Shown here piece by piece: positions 56,578-64,000 of a stretch of DNA of 64,000 bases; the stretch's first letter is position 1; each line of letters begins with the position of its first letter. The notes under the pieces were generated by a model, which did not search any database, had not been told where the DNA came from, and was given only the letters and a program-made list of their open reading frames with translations. This DNA comes from Faecalispora jeddahensis (GTDB lineage: Bacteria; Bacillota; Clostridia; Oscillospirales; Acutalibacteraceae). The position numbers and the translations under genes are program-made. Location: positions 1 to 64,000 of the forward strand of contig NZ_CBYL010000001.1 of assembly GCF_000577335.1 (NCBI RefSeq). Direction: 5' to 3'.

Positions 56578-57501
56578 TTACTTTATATTGGTACGCTGGA
56601 ACGAGATCGATAAAAACACGGCGGGCACCTTTGCCTCAAACCGCAGGAGCTTTCCGGTTTCGGGGTGGCGCAGTTCCAGAACTCCGGCATGCAGGCCAAG
56701 CCGTTTAAGGGGATTGCTTTTCGCCCCGTACTTTTTGTCCCCCACAACGGGGCAGCCCTTTTCTGTCATGTGTACGCGAATCTGATTCTTCCGGCCGCTC
56801 TGCAGGCGAATGTCCACCAGCGAATACTCCGGAGAGATACCGATCACCTTATAGTCTGTAATGGCTTCCAGGCCGTCGTCGCCCTGCTCGCCGGAATAGA
56901 CCATCGTGTTTTTTGTTTCATACAGCCAGGTATGAATCCGTCCGCTCAGCGGCTGCGGACACCCCTCCACCACAGCGGTATACGCTCTGGTTTTAACGAG
57001 CGTTCCCCACTGATCCTGCAAAGCGTATTTCATCTCTGCGGTTTTAGCGGCCAGCAGCACACCGGAGGTATCTCTGTCGAGCCGATGCACAATGAAGATC
57101 CGTGCGTCCGGGTCGCTCTGGCGCACGTGCTCCGTCATCTGATGATACGCGGTGCGCTCCTTTTCCTTCTCATTGGCGATCGACAGCAGGCCGGCAGGCT
57201 TATTGATGACCAAAAGCTCGTCGTCCTCATACAGAATCTCCAGCGCGCGGCCTCCGGCGGCAGGAACCTGCGGCGCCCAGCGGACCTGTACGGACTGCCC
57301 CGCACGCAGGGGGTAATCATGGCGGGTCGCTACACGGCCCTCTACCAGTACTGCGCCGCGGGCCAGCAGCGATTTGATGTTGTTTCGCGATTTTCCCCGT
57401 AGATTATCGCGCAGGAAATCAATCAGAATCCCAGGCTCATTCACCAGTAAAACCACCGGTGCATGCGGATTCTTCCCTCGGGACTTTTCTTTTTTTATCA
57501 T
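56578..57501 (-). CDS. RluA-family RNA pseudouridine synthase
   Basis: 307 residues. An N-terminal S4 RNA-binding domain (LIDFLRDNLRGKSRNNIKSLLARGAVLVEGR) precedes the catalytic domain. The active-site Asp lies in IFIVHRLDRDTSGVLLAAKT; LEILYEDDELLVINKPAGLLS and LVDIRLQSGRKNQIRVHM are RluA-family blocks. It modifies uridines in rRNA or tRNA; RluA, RluC and RluD specificity cannot be separated by eye. The ATG at 57501 follows AAAGGGG. It is about 50 bases downstream of the nitroreductase stop, beyond a terminator. Confidence 0.94.
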   Translation of the reverse strand: MIKKEKSRGKNPHAPVVLLVNEPGILIDFLRDNLRGKSRNNIKSLLARGAVLVEGRVATRHDYPLRAGQSVQVRWAPQVPAAGGRALEILYEDDELLVINKPAGLLSIANEKEKERTAYHQMTEHVRQSDPDARIFIVHRLDRDTSGVLLAAKTAEMKYALQDQWGTLVKTRAYTAVVEGCPQPLSGRIHTWLYETKNTMVYSGEQGDDGLEAITDYKVIGISPEYSLVDIRLQSGRKNQIRVHMTEKGCPVVGDKKYGAKSNPLKRLGLHAGVLELRHPETGKLLRFEAKVPAVFLSISFQRTNIK

Positions 57502-57518
57502 GGGGTCCCCTTTCTTTC

Positions 57519-57546
57519 TTAAAAAGGGCGGCAGTGATCACCGCCC
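57519..57546 (-). terminator. Terminator of the nitroreductase gene
   Basis: On the minus strand GGGCGG pairs with CCGCCC around 9 bases, then TTTTTAAG, close to the stop codon. Confidence 0.7.
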
Positions 57547-57548
57547 GG

Positions 57549-58130
57549 TCAACGGATGATGTGAATTGCATCCTTGCGCGGGCCGGCGGCCGGGGAAGGA
57601 TTTTTCGGCCAGCCAAGCGCAAGGGTTCCATAAATATCGTGATGATCCGGAATATCCAGTTCTGTCATTAAACTGCGAATCACAGGATGGTGTGTCAGGC
57701 CGGGCAGATGATTGAGCCAGCAGGAGCCGATCCCGAAGGAATGGGCCGCCAGCATCATATTTTCCATCGCCGCGGCGGAATCGGCAAGGGCATTGACATT
57801 TTCTCGGTCGTTCGAAACAATGACATAAGTAGGGGCGTGAAACAGAAATTCCGAATCCTCCCGTTCTGCCTTCGGTTTCAGGTGGGCTACATACGGGTGG
57901 GTATCGGGCCCGACCGAAACGGTGCGCAGGGCCTCGCGCAGTGCGGTATTGATGCGCGCCAGCACCTGCGGGTTCTGTACGGCGGTAAACTTCCAGGTTT
58001 GCAGGCTTCTGCCCGACGGCGCGTAGGTGCCGGCGAGAAGGATCTGATCCAGGCTTTCCGCCGGAATCTGCCGCTCCTCATAAGAACGGATACTGCGTCT
58101 GGTAAGAATGTTCTCCATCACCGGATTCAT
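57549..58130 (-). CDS. Nitroreductase-family oxidoreductase
   Basis: 193 residues, cytosolic. The FMN-binding N-terminus ILTRRSIRSYEERQIPAESLDQILLAGTYAPSGRSLQTWKFTAV and the second block AAMENMMLAAHSFGIGSCWLNHL followed by the LALGWP end-block are standard. It reduces nitro groups, quinones or enones with NAD(P)H; the natural substrate is unknown. GGGAGGGG lies upstream of the ATG. It is unrelated in detail to the membrane-anchored relative at 681-1877, which has a signature of its own type. Confidence 0.93.
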   Translation of the reverse strand: MNPVMENILTRRSIRSYEERQIPAESLDQILLAGTYAPSGRSLQTWKFTAVQNPQVLARINTALREALRTVSVGPDTHPYVAHLKPKAEREDSEFLFHAPTYVIVSNDRENVNALADSAAAMENMMLAAHSFGIGSCWLNHLPGLTHHPVIRSLMTELDIPDHHDIYGTLALGWPKNPSPAAGPRKDAIHIIR

Positions 58131-58332
58131 ATGGACTGCCCCTCCCGCACGGCAAACGACACAGGCCGTGCTGCTCTTAGTTTCATTTTATTATAACGCA
58201 GATCGTAAATCTTGTCGATAAAAGTAGAACACCTGTATTTCTCTTAACAAGCTCTTCCCGGAAGGCAAGTCCCCCGCTCACAGTAAGCCCACAGCAGATT
58301 TTTCGCCTGGTAGCGCTGTTCAAAAAGCCCCT

Positions 58333-58355
58333 AAAATAAAAATTATTTTTATTTT
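58333..58355. repeat. AT-only inverted repeat
   Basis: AAAATAAAAAT, one base, ATTTTTATTTT, in the roughly 300-base gene-free interval between the nitroreductase promoter side and the chemoreceptor terminator. It could be a protein-binding palindrome or chance in AT-rich DNA. Confidence 0.4.
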
Positions 58356-58443
58356 GAACACCGCTTTCCTCTACATAGTATACGGCGAAAACCGCGCTGA
58401 CGCTAAAACCCCAATATTTGATTGGAGCACCTGCGATTCCCAT

Positions 58444-58487
58444 CAAAAGAAAACCGGAGCTGGGTGAAAAATCTCACCCAGCTCCGG
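58444..58487 (-). terminator. Terminator of the chemoreceptor gene
   Basis: A perfect 14-bp stem (CCGGAGCTGGGTGA and complement) with a 6-base loop and TTTTCTTTTG on the minus strand. Confidence 0.85.
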
Positions 58488-58538
58488 CTTTCTGCCGCTG
58501 TTACCATTTCAATAAATACACGCAGAAGCGAAGAACGC

Positions 58539-60689
58539 TTACAAATGAATTTCCTCTTCTTTGATAATGCTTTCGGAGGGATGCTCTTCCCGAAGCCGGA
58601 AGCCGCCGATTTCACTGCGCAGCGTTTCGGCCTGAGCGGACAGCTCCTGACTGGAGGCCGAGCTCTCCTCCGCTGTGGCGGCGTTCGTCTGAACCACCGC
58701 GGACACCTGCGAAAGCCCTGTCGATACCTGCTCGATCGCAGAGGTCTGCTCCTCCGAGGCTCTGGCGATCTCGTTTGTGATTTTCCCGATCTTCCCGGCA
58801 TTCTCAACGATCTCTTTCAGAATCGCGGCGGTATCGTCGGTAATTTTCGTTCCCTCCGCCACCATCTCAGCCGATTTTTGGATCAGCAGCTCGGTCTGCT
58901 TGACCGCCTCTGAGGATTTTGCGGCCAGCACACGCACCTCGTCGGCCACTACGGCAAAGCCCTTGCCCGCGGCACCGGCCCTCGCCGCTTCAATGGCGGC
59001 GTTCAGCGCCAGAATATTGGTCTGGGACGCAATATCTTCTATCACCTTTGTAATCGTACTGATCTGCGAGGAAGCGTCGTCGATTCCCCGCATGGATTCC
59101 TCCAGACGCTTCATGTAGGAAATCCCCAGATCAAAGCTCTGGTTGGCCTCATCGACCAGCCGGGAGGCGCCCTCAACGTTCTTCCTGTTCTCTTCGGCCT
59201 GCTCCGAAATTTTGACGACGGAGGCGGAAAGCTGTTCCACGGTCGCAGCCTGCTCCGTAGCGCCGGACGCCAGCGCCTGCGCCGCGTCTGAAACCTGCGA
59301 CGCACCGGCCCCTACCTGGTCTGCCGCCAGCCCGATCCGACTCAAAGTGCTGTTGAGTGATTCCGAAATGCGCTCCAGCGCCCCGCGGATCGGCGCGAAA
59401 TCGCCGACATACTCCTGTTCAACAGAGATGCGCATATCCCCCTCGGCCAGCCTGGTCAGCAGCGCGGAAATCTCCTGAATATATCCCTGCAGCACAAACG
59501 CCGTGCGCTGAAATACCTCGCTCAAATACCCAAGCTCATTGGAGGAATTCACATGATAGTCCACATGCAGGTTCCCCTGCTCCATATGTTCCGCCGCGGA
59601 AATGATCGTGCCGATCGGCCGCAGCGCCCGGCGGAGTGTAATCACAATCCCGATGCCGATGCCGATGATGCCGAGAACACCGATTCCGATCAGCAACGCA
59701 AGGATCCAATATACCTCCCGCAGGGCATCGTCCTTCGTCACGACAAACGCACTGGAAAGCGGAGTATCTATGCCCGAAATGGTAACCGGGATATGTACGA
59801 TATAACACTCTTTGCCGAAAAGGGAATCCTTCTCTTCCCACTGCTGCTGTTGCCCCTGTTTTGTAACGGAGAGGATTTCGTCATTGATCCCACCGGAGGC
59901 AAGCTCGGTACCCATCAGCGACGGATCCTTTGAGTTGGCCAGATACACGCCTTTGCTGGAGAGCAGATAGGTGTAAGCCTCGCTGTACTCCCCCATCTCG
60001 AACGACAGGCTGTTGATGGTATCCACCACAATATCGCAGTTGGCAACCCCCAGAAACTCCCCGGAGGAGGAAAGGATCGGATTGCTGATCGTAATGAGCC
60101 ATACCCGCTTCCCGTTGCTCAGGTCGTAAGAATACGGCTCCGTCATATGGGGTTTCTGATTGGTTTTTGCGGGCGCGTAATAGTCGCTGTCGCCGTAGGT
60201 GCTGTAATCATTCAGTTCATCCAGCAGGATGCTGCTGCCGTTGCGGTAATAGTAATACGACTGGCCGTTCGGCGTATCCGGAATGAACGCATTCGGCTCC
60301 CATGCGGTATAAACGGAAAAAATGCGGTCATCCTCCAGCACGCTTTCCATCATCTTTTTTGTAAGATCGACCTTATGCTCCATCTGAATGGATGCGTCGT
60401 TCATGTCGGTAAGGGAACTGGCCAAAGCCTGCGCACGGGCCTGCATGGTGTTCAGGTAGTCGGAGGAAAGCGCCGCGTTGTTTTTTGCCAGTGTGGATAT
60501 TTCAACTCTTGTCATATCCTGCACCATCGAAATCGTCTGCGTTCCAAGAACAACCACCATGATCGAGATGACAACAGCGGTCATCAAAAGAAGTCTTGCG
60601 GGAATGCGGAATGTCAGACGGCGGGTGAGCGGCACCGCTTTTAAATACGATTTTTCCTGTGAAGCATTTTTCTCTTTTTTTCCGGGCAT
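58539..60689 (-). CDS. Methyl-accepting chemotaxis protein with dCache-type sensor
   Basis: 716 residues. Membrane helix 1 is at about 30-52, then a roughly 270-residue extracellular sensor of dCache type (YTAWEPNAFIPDTPNGQSYYYYRNG; NPILSSSGEFLGVANCDIVVDTI). Membrane helix 2 (ILALLIGIGVLGIIGIGIGIVITL) is followed by HAMP and a long coiled-coil signalling domain. The kinase-control tip is intact (DIASQTNILALNAAIEAARAGAAGKGFAVVADEVRVLAAKSSEAVKQT). The ligand is unknown; dCache sensors often bind amino acids or small acids. The ATG at 60689 follows GGGAGATG. A sigma-D-like promoter lies upstream, tying it to motility. Confidence 0.95.
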   Translation of the reverse strand: MPGKKEKNASQEKSYLKAVPLTRRLTFRIPARLLLMTAVVISIMVVVLGTQTISMVQDMTRVEISTLAKNNAALSSDYLNTMQARAQALASSLTDMNDASIQMEHKVDLTKKMMESVLEDDRIFSVYTAWEPNAFIPDTPNGQSYYYYRNGSSILLDELNDYSTYGDSDYYAPAKTNQKPHMTEPYSYDLSNGKRVWLITISNPILSSSGEFLGVANCDIVVDTINSLSFEMGEYSEAYTYLLSSKGVYLANSKDPSLMGTELASGGINDEILSVTKQGQQQQWEEKDSLFGKECYIVHIPVTISGIDTPLSSAFVVTKDDALREVYWILALLIGIGVLGIIGIGIGIVITLRRALRPIGTIISAAEHMEQGNLHVDYHVNSSNELGYLSEVFQRTAFVLQGYIQEISALLTRLAEGDMRISVEQEYVGDFAPIRGALERISESLNSTLSRIGLAADQVGAGASQVSDAAQALASGATEQAATVEQLSASVVKISEQAEENRKNVEGASRLVDEANQSFDLGISYMKRLEESMRGIDDASSQISTITKVIEDIASQTNILALNAAIEAARAGAAGKGFAVVADEVRVLAAKSSEAVKQTELLIQKSAEMVAEGTKITDDTAAILKEIVENAGKIGKITNEIARASEEQTSAIEQVSTGLSQVSAVVQTNAATAEESSASSQELSAQAETLRSEIGGFRLREEHPSESIIKEEEIHL

Positions 60690-60747
60690 GGATTCACATC
60701 TCCCTTTTGATAAAATACACTTCCAGACAACGCTCTTTCTATATTCT

Positions 60748-60774
60748 ATATCGACAAATGACGGAAAAAGGTTA
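60748..60774 (-). promoter_or_regulatory. Sigma-D (flagellar) type promoter of the chemoreceptor
   Basis: On the minus strand TAAC, 15 bases, GTCGATAT, against the consensus TAAA-N15-GCCGATAT: one mismatch in each element. It is about 60 bases upstream of the start. Confidence 0.75.
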
Positions 60775-60859
60775 TTTGATCTCTGTATTTTAAATGTGAT
60801 TTTACCGCTCTTTTTCAAACGGTTTTATAGTTAGTGCTGCCTGTGGCAAAACATCTGCA

Positions 60860-60892
60860 CAAAAAAGAACCCGTGGAGAAAACTCCACGGGT
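60860..60892 (-). terminator. Terminator of the MATE exporter gene
   Basis: On the minus strand ACCCGTGGAG pairs with CTCCACGGGT, then TCTTTTTT. Confidence 0.85.
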
Positions 60893-60922
60893 GAAGGTGC
60901 CAAAAATATTCTGCCGGATTGA

Positions 60923-62401
60923 TCAGGCCGGCTCCTCCGGGTCTGCTGCATCCCCTTGTTCCGATCCCGAAAAAGTATCCAACGGTCCTTGCGTCAGCTC
61001 AGATGCCGGAGCCTCCGGCACCGGAGAAGCCGGTTCTTCCGTTACGGAAACCGATCCGCTCGGCGACAGCAGATCCTCTTTTTTCTTCAGGTGCACAAAC
61101 ATCAGGCTGTGGAAAATTACGATGACAATCCAGCCGATGCCGGTTGCGTAAGACACCGCGTCCATTCCCAAGCTGGAAACAAACAGATACGATAAAATCA
61201 CGCGCAGCGAAATGTGAAGGGTCGTGCCGATCAGCGGAATGTTTACCAGGCCGCTGCCGCGGTAGAAGCCCACGAACGCGCTGCCCGTATAGCTCAAAAA
61301 GTAGAAGAAGCAAAGGATTTGAAGATACGAGGTTCCATAGGAAATGGTCTGCACACTGCCGTCGGGAACAAAAAAGCGCATGAGCGCCTCCGCCGAAAAG
61401 AACAGAATGAGCGACAGCAGCGCCGCGATTGCCAGCAGACCGCGCAGGCCGATGAAAAAGCCCTGCCTTGCGCGGGGGCGCTTGCCCGCCCCCGTGTTCT
61501 GCGCCACAAAGACAGAAATCGCCTCTGCCCCGCTGTCGCCGACGGCGAGAACGATTCCTTCTACGCGGGTGGTGGCCGTGTAGGCTGAAATGGCCGCCAG
61601 ACCCATGGTGTTTACCGCGCCCTGTACCAAGAGCTTGCCGATATACAGGCTGGACTGGTGCAGCGCCGACACGAGAGAAAACCGGGTGATCTTTGCGATC
61701 AGAGAGCCGTCGTAGCGCATATCCTCACGCCCCACCCGCAGAAACGGAAGCGTTTTGCGGATGTACAGCAGGCACAGCAGCGCCGACAGAATCTGTGCCA
61801 GCACGGTAGCAAGCGCCGCGCCGCACACACCGAGGCCAAGATGCGCCACAAACAGGATCGCCAGAAACAGGCTGATCACAATCGAGACGAGCAAAAACAG
61901 CAGCGCGGCGCTGGTATTGCCGATCGCCCGCAGCACCGCCGCAAAAAAGTTATAGAAGAAACAAGCCAGAAGCCCGAGGAAGATCGTATTGAGGTATTCC
62001 ACTGCCAAAGCGGAAACGGCCGGCGGAGTTTGAATCAGCCGGAGCAGAAAGGGTGTGCAGGTCAGGCCCAGAAGGCCGATGAGCAGCGTAAACGATGCGC
62101 CGAACACCAGCGACAGAAAAATTGCCTGCCGCAGGGCCGGGTGATCCCCCTTGCCATACAGCGAGGCCATAATGACGGCGATGCCGGTACAGCAGCCGCC
62201 CAAAATGAAAATAAACAGATTCATCACCGTGCCTGCGATACCGATGGCCGCGAATGCGGTTTCGCCAAGGTAGCGCTCCACGATGATGGAAGAAATGATA
62301 TTATAAAACTGTTGCAGAATGTTGCCTATCAGAAGCGGAAACGCAAGCCGCACCAAAAGCGGCTGTATCTTTCCCTCCGACAGGGTAATTTTTGACGCCA
62401 T
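60923..62401 (-). CDS. MATE-family efflux transporter
   Basis: 492 residues with about twelve membrane helices in two related halves. The N-terminal half opens PLLVRLAFPLLIGNILQQFYNIISSIIVERYLGETAFAAIGIAG, the typical NorM/DinF-type block. ALHQSSLYIGKLLVQGAVNTMGLAAISAYTATTRVE opens the second. The C-terminus carries a roughly 45-residue Ser/Pro/Glu-rich cytosolic tail not usual in the family. Substrate unknown (cationic drugs, flavins or metabolites in relatives). GGGAGG precedes the ATG. It stands alone. Confidence 0.93.
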   Translation of the reverse strand: MASKITLSEGKIQPLLVRLAFPLLIGNILQQFYNIISSIIVERYLGETAFAAIGIAGTVMNLFIFILGGCCTGIAVIMASLYGKGDHPALRQAIFLSLVFGASFTLLIGLLGLTCTPFLLRLIQTPPAVSALAVEYLNTIFLGLLACFFYNFFAAVLRAIGNTSAALLFLLVSIVISLFLAILFVAHLGLGVCGAALATVLAQILSALLCLLYIRKTLPFLRVGREDMRYDGSLIAKITRFSLVSALHQSSLYIGKLLVQGAVNTMGLAAISAYTATTRVEGIVLAVGDSGAEAISVFVAQNTGAGKRPRARQGFFIGLRGLLAIAALLSLILFFSAEALMRFFVPDGSVQTISYGTSYLQILCFFYFLSYTGSAFVGFYRGSGLVNIPLIGTTLHISLRVILSYLFVSSLGMDAVSYATGIGWIVIVIFHSLMFVHLKKKEDLLSPSGSVSVTEEPASPVPEAPASELTQGPLDTFSGSEQGDAADPEEPA

Positions 62402-62430
62402 GACAACCTCCCGGGATTAGGAATAGCTCC

Positions 62431-62436
62431 ATTATA
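62431..62436 (-). promoter_or_regulatory. Probable -10 of the MATE exporter promoter
   Basis: A perfect TATAAT on the minus strand about 30 bases upstream of the start, without a recognisable -35. Confidence 0.4.
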
Positions 62437-62502
62437 CCGGAAATCATTCGTTTCGATAAGTACTTTTTTCACTATGACAACATTCGTATACAATTATAAC
62501 AA

Positions 62503-62536
62503 AAGCAGACGACCCCAAACGGGGCCGCCTGCCGAT
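62503..62536 (-). terminator. Terminator of the DUF1667 operon
   Basis: On the minus strand GCAGGCGGCCCC pairs with GGGGTCGTCTGC (G-U pairs allowed), followed by TTTTGTTA. Confidence 0.75.
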
Positions 62537-62569
62537 ACAAACGAATTCAGTTGATTGCAGCCAAACCGC

Positions 62570-62935
62570 TTACCCTGCGTCCGAAACCTTGGCAAGGCTG
62601 CGCGTTACCACAAAATTCACGCCGAGCCCCAAAAGATTCGGCACTACAATATCGCCCACATGCACCGGGGCCTGCAGCGTGATGCCGTCCAGCAGGCGCA
62701 TGGCTGCAAAGATATCCTTTTTCGGGATTTCACGGTCTGTCTTCACCGGCACGCGCGCGATGGAAGCACCCCTGATCTTCACGGTGGAGGTGACGGTGCG
62801 GGTGGGGGCGATCAGCTCCTTTTTGCCGTAAACCTCTCCCCTCGGGCAGGAATTGCCCGTTACCTTGTAGCCGTTCTTCTCATCCACATGCAGGCGGCAC
62901 CCTTTGGGACAAACAATGCAAACCAGCTCTGTCAT
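62570..62935 (-). CDS. DUF1667-family protein
   Basis: 121 residues. The Cys motifs CIVCPKGC (6-13) and SCPRGEVYGKKE and the core APTRTVTSTVKIRG identify DUF1667, a presumed metal or Fe-S-binding small protein. It typically follows a FAD/NAD oxidoreductase and a GlpA-type dehydrogenase in anaerobic glycerol-3-phosphate or related oxidation operons. Here it follows such an oxidoreductase by three bases, so they are probably co-translated and act together. The precise reaction is unproven. Confidence 0.9.
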   Translation of the reverse strand: MTELVCIVCPKGCRLHVDEKNGYKVTGNSCPRGEVYGKKELIAPTRTVTSTVKIRGASIARVPVKTDREIPKKDIFAAMRLLDGITLQAPVHVGDIVVPNLLGLGVNFVVTRSLAKVSDAG

Positions 62936-62938
62936 GCG

Positions 62939-64000
62939 TCATTCCTCCTTTTCAATCGAAACAGTAAGCTCGCCGTTTTCCGCCTTCTTCAAAAGGGCCA
63001 GCGGCAGGGTGATTTTCTCCATCTCACCCGGAGCGATATGCTCGCGGGGATACGAAGCAATACGGGTTTCCCCGCTTTTTACCATAATCCGTGCGCCGCG
63101 GAAAATCTGATTCGCACGGAAGAAAACGTCTACGGATTTCTCCACACCCTGCGGGCGGATTTTCTGCGGCACGGTATACCCGACGCCGAATCCGTTTTTC
63201 AGGCGCAGCATTCCCTCCTCGGAGGGGCTGCCGCTCTTGCTGCACAGCGCGGCGGATTTGCCGGCGCGCTGACTTTCCGCAGTGACGAAATCCACCAGAT
63301 CGTGCACATGCGCCACGTTGCCGCATGCAAAGATACCGGGGGTGCTGGTTTCCATATTCTCATACACCACCGGGCCGTTCGTGCGCGGGTCGATCTCGAG
63401 CCCGGCCTGACGCGAAAGCTCATTTTCGGGGATCAGTCCGACAGAGAGCAGCACGGTATCGCAGTCGAGCACTTCTTCCGTTCCCGGAATCGGGACACGG
63501 TTCTCGTCTACCTTCTGTACAACCACCTGCTCCACGCGCTTATCGCCGCGGATTTCGGTAATGGTGTGCGACAAATGCAGCGGAATATCATAATCGTTCA
63601 GGCACTGCACAATATTGCGCATCAGCCCGCCGGAATACGGCATCACCTCGTAGACGCCCAGCACCTTGGCTCCTTCCAGCGTCAGGCGGCGGGCCATGAT
63701 CAGGCCGATGTCGCCGGAGCCGAGGATCACCACGCGGCTGCCGACGCGGTCGCCCTCCAGATTCATATACAGCTGTGCCGCACCCGCCGTGAATACGCCT
63801 GCCGGGCGGCTGCCGGGAATGCCGATCGCGCCGCGCGTTCTTTCGCGGCAGCCCATGGCCAGAACGATCGCCTTGGCCCGCAGCTCCAGATACCCGCGCT
63901 GCGGGTTAATGGCATATACCGTGCGGCGCTCGCTCAAATCGAGCTCCAGCACCATGGTGCCGGTCAGCACCTCAATATCGCTCTTTTTTAATTCGTCGAC
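62939..64000 (-). CDS. NAD(P)/FAD-dependent oxidoreductase, C-terminal part (5' end outside window)
   Basis: 354 codons are visible and the frame stays open to base 64000, so the N-terminal FAD fold lies beyond the window. The visible part has the ATG-type motif AKAIVLAMGCRERTRGAIGIPGSRPAGVFTAGAAQLYMN, the NAD fold SRVVILGSGDIGLIMARRLTLEG, the second FAD block TSTPGIFACGNVAHVHDLVDFVTAESQRAG, and a C-terminal beta-rich extension. This is the pattern of the small-flavoprotein partner found beside DUF1667, often in glycerol-3-phosphate oxidation loci. The third gene of such loci would be expected just outside the window. Confidence 0.88.
   Translation of the reverse strand, partial: VDELKKSDIEVLTGTMVLELDLSERRTVYAINPQRGYLELRAKAIVLAMGCRERTRGAIGIPGSRPAGVFTAGAAQLYMNLEGDRVGSRVVILGSGDIGLIMARRLTLEGAKVLGVYEVMPYSGGLMRNIVQCLNDYDIPLHLSHTITEIRGDKRVEQVVVQKVDENRVPIPGTEEVLDCDTVLLSVGLIPENELSRQAGLEIDPRTNGPVVYENMETSTPGIFACGNVAHVHDLVDFVTAESQRAGKSAALCSKSGSPSEEGMLRLKNGFGVGYTVPQKIRPQGVEKSVDVFFRANQIFRGARIMVKSGETRIASYPREHIAPGEMEKITLPLALLKKAENGELTVSIEKEE

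Overview
The window reads as a chromosomal segment from a spore-forming, motile, anaerobic Firmicute of class Clostridia. The protein style suggests an Oscillospiraceae/Ruminococcaceae-like organism, but that placement is inference. Supporting signs are dipicolinate synthase genes (spoVFA/spoVFB) behind a sigma-K-like promoter, a chemoreceptor behind a sigma-D-like promoter, strong AGGAGG ribosome binding sites, frequent TTG/GTG starts, S-box and RFN riboswitches, and the Firmicute rpoB-rpoC-rpsL-rpsG-fusA-tuf order. I see no rRNA, tRNA, CRISPR array, prophage or insertion sequence.

Layout. 1-3.8 kb: 3' end of a peptidoglycan-binding-domain gene, a TetR/nitroreductase pair with a perfect palindromic operator, a decayed second copy of the peptidoglycan-binding gene, and a DUF2089/membrane protein pair. 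4.3-7.5 kb: the dipicolinate synthase operon and a divergent murC. 7.8-15.9 kb: a hexuronate locus (uxuA, uxuB, a TRAP transporter and a zinc dehydrogenase) facing a divergent GntR/FCD regulator. 16.2-29.9 kb: a co-directional catabolic locus with a LIV-type ABC transporter, an IlvD/Edd dehydratase, a LacI regulator, a sugar epimerase, an Old Yellow Enzyme relative, two dehydrogenases and a large flavoprotein. Its substrate is not evident. 30.3-35.5 kb: pentapeptide protein, MreB-like actin, comF, recD2 and a small anchored protein. 36-38.4 kb: metK under a SAM riboswitch and a RibU-like transporter under an FMN riboswitch. 38.5-50.8 kb: translation and transcription core. 51-53.1 kb: Mrp/NBP35 ATPase, a membrane protein and a papain-fold-like protein. 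53.5-56.5 kb: a compact three-gene operon. 56.5-64 kb: RluA-type pseudouridine synthase, a nitroreductase, a chemoreceptor, a MATE exporter, and a DUF1667/FAD oxidoreductase pair cut by the window end.

The best candidate for an undescribed system is 53.5-56.5 kb. A solute-binding-protein fold without a signal peptide is fused to DUF1858. It is translationally coupled to a CobW/HypB-like GTPase carrying Cys pairs and to a soluble ABC ATPase with its own small N-terminal helical domain. No permease is present. This looks like an intracellular metal- or cofactor-handling machine rather than a transporter. The 16-30 kb locus, with LacI-type palindromes next to three of its units, is the second candidate.

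Start sites were chosen by eye from ribosome-binding-site spacing. Family calls rest on motif recognition, not database searches.
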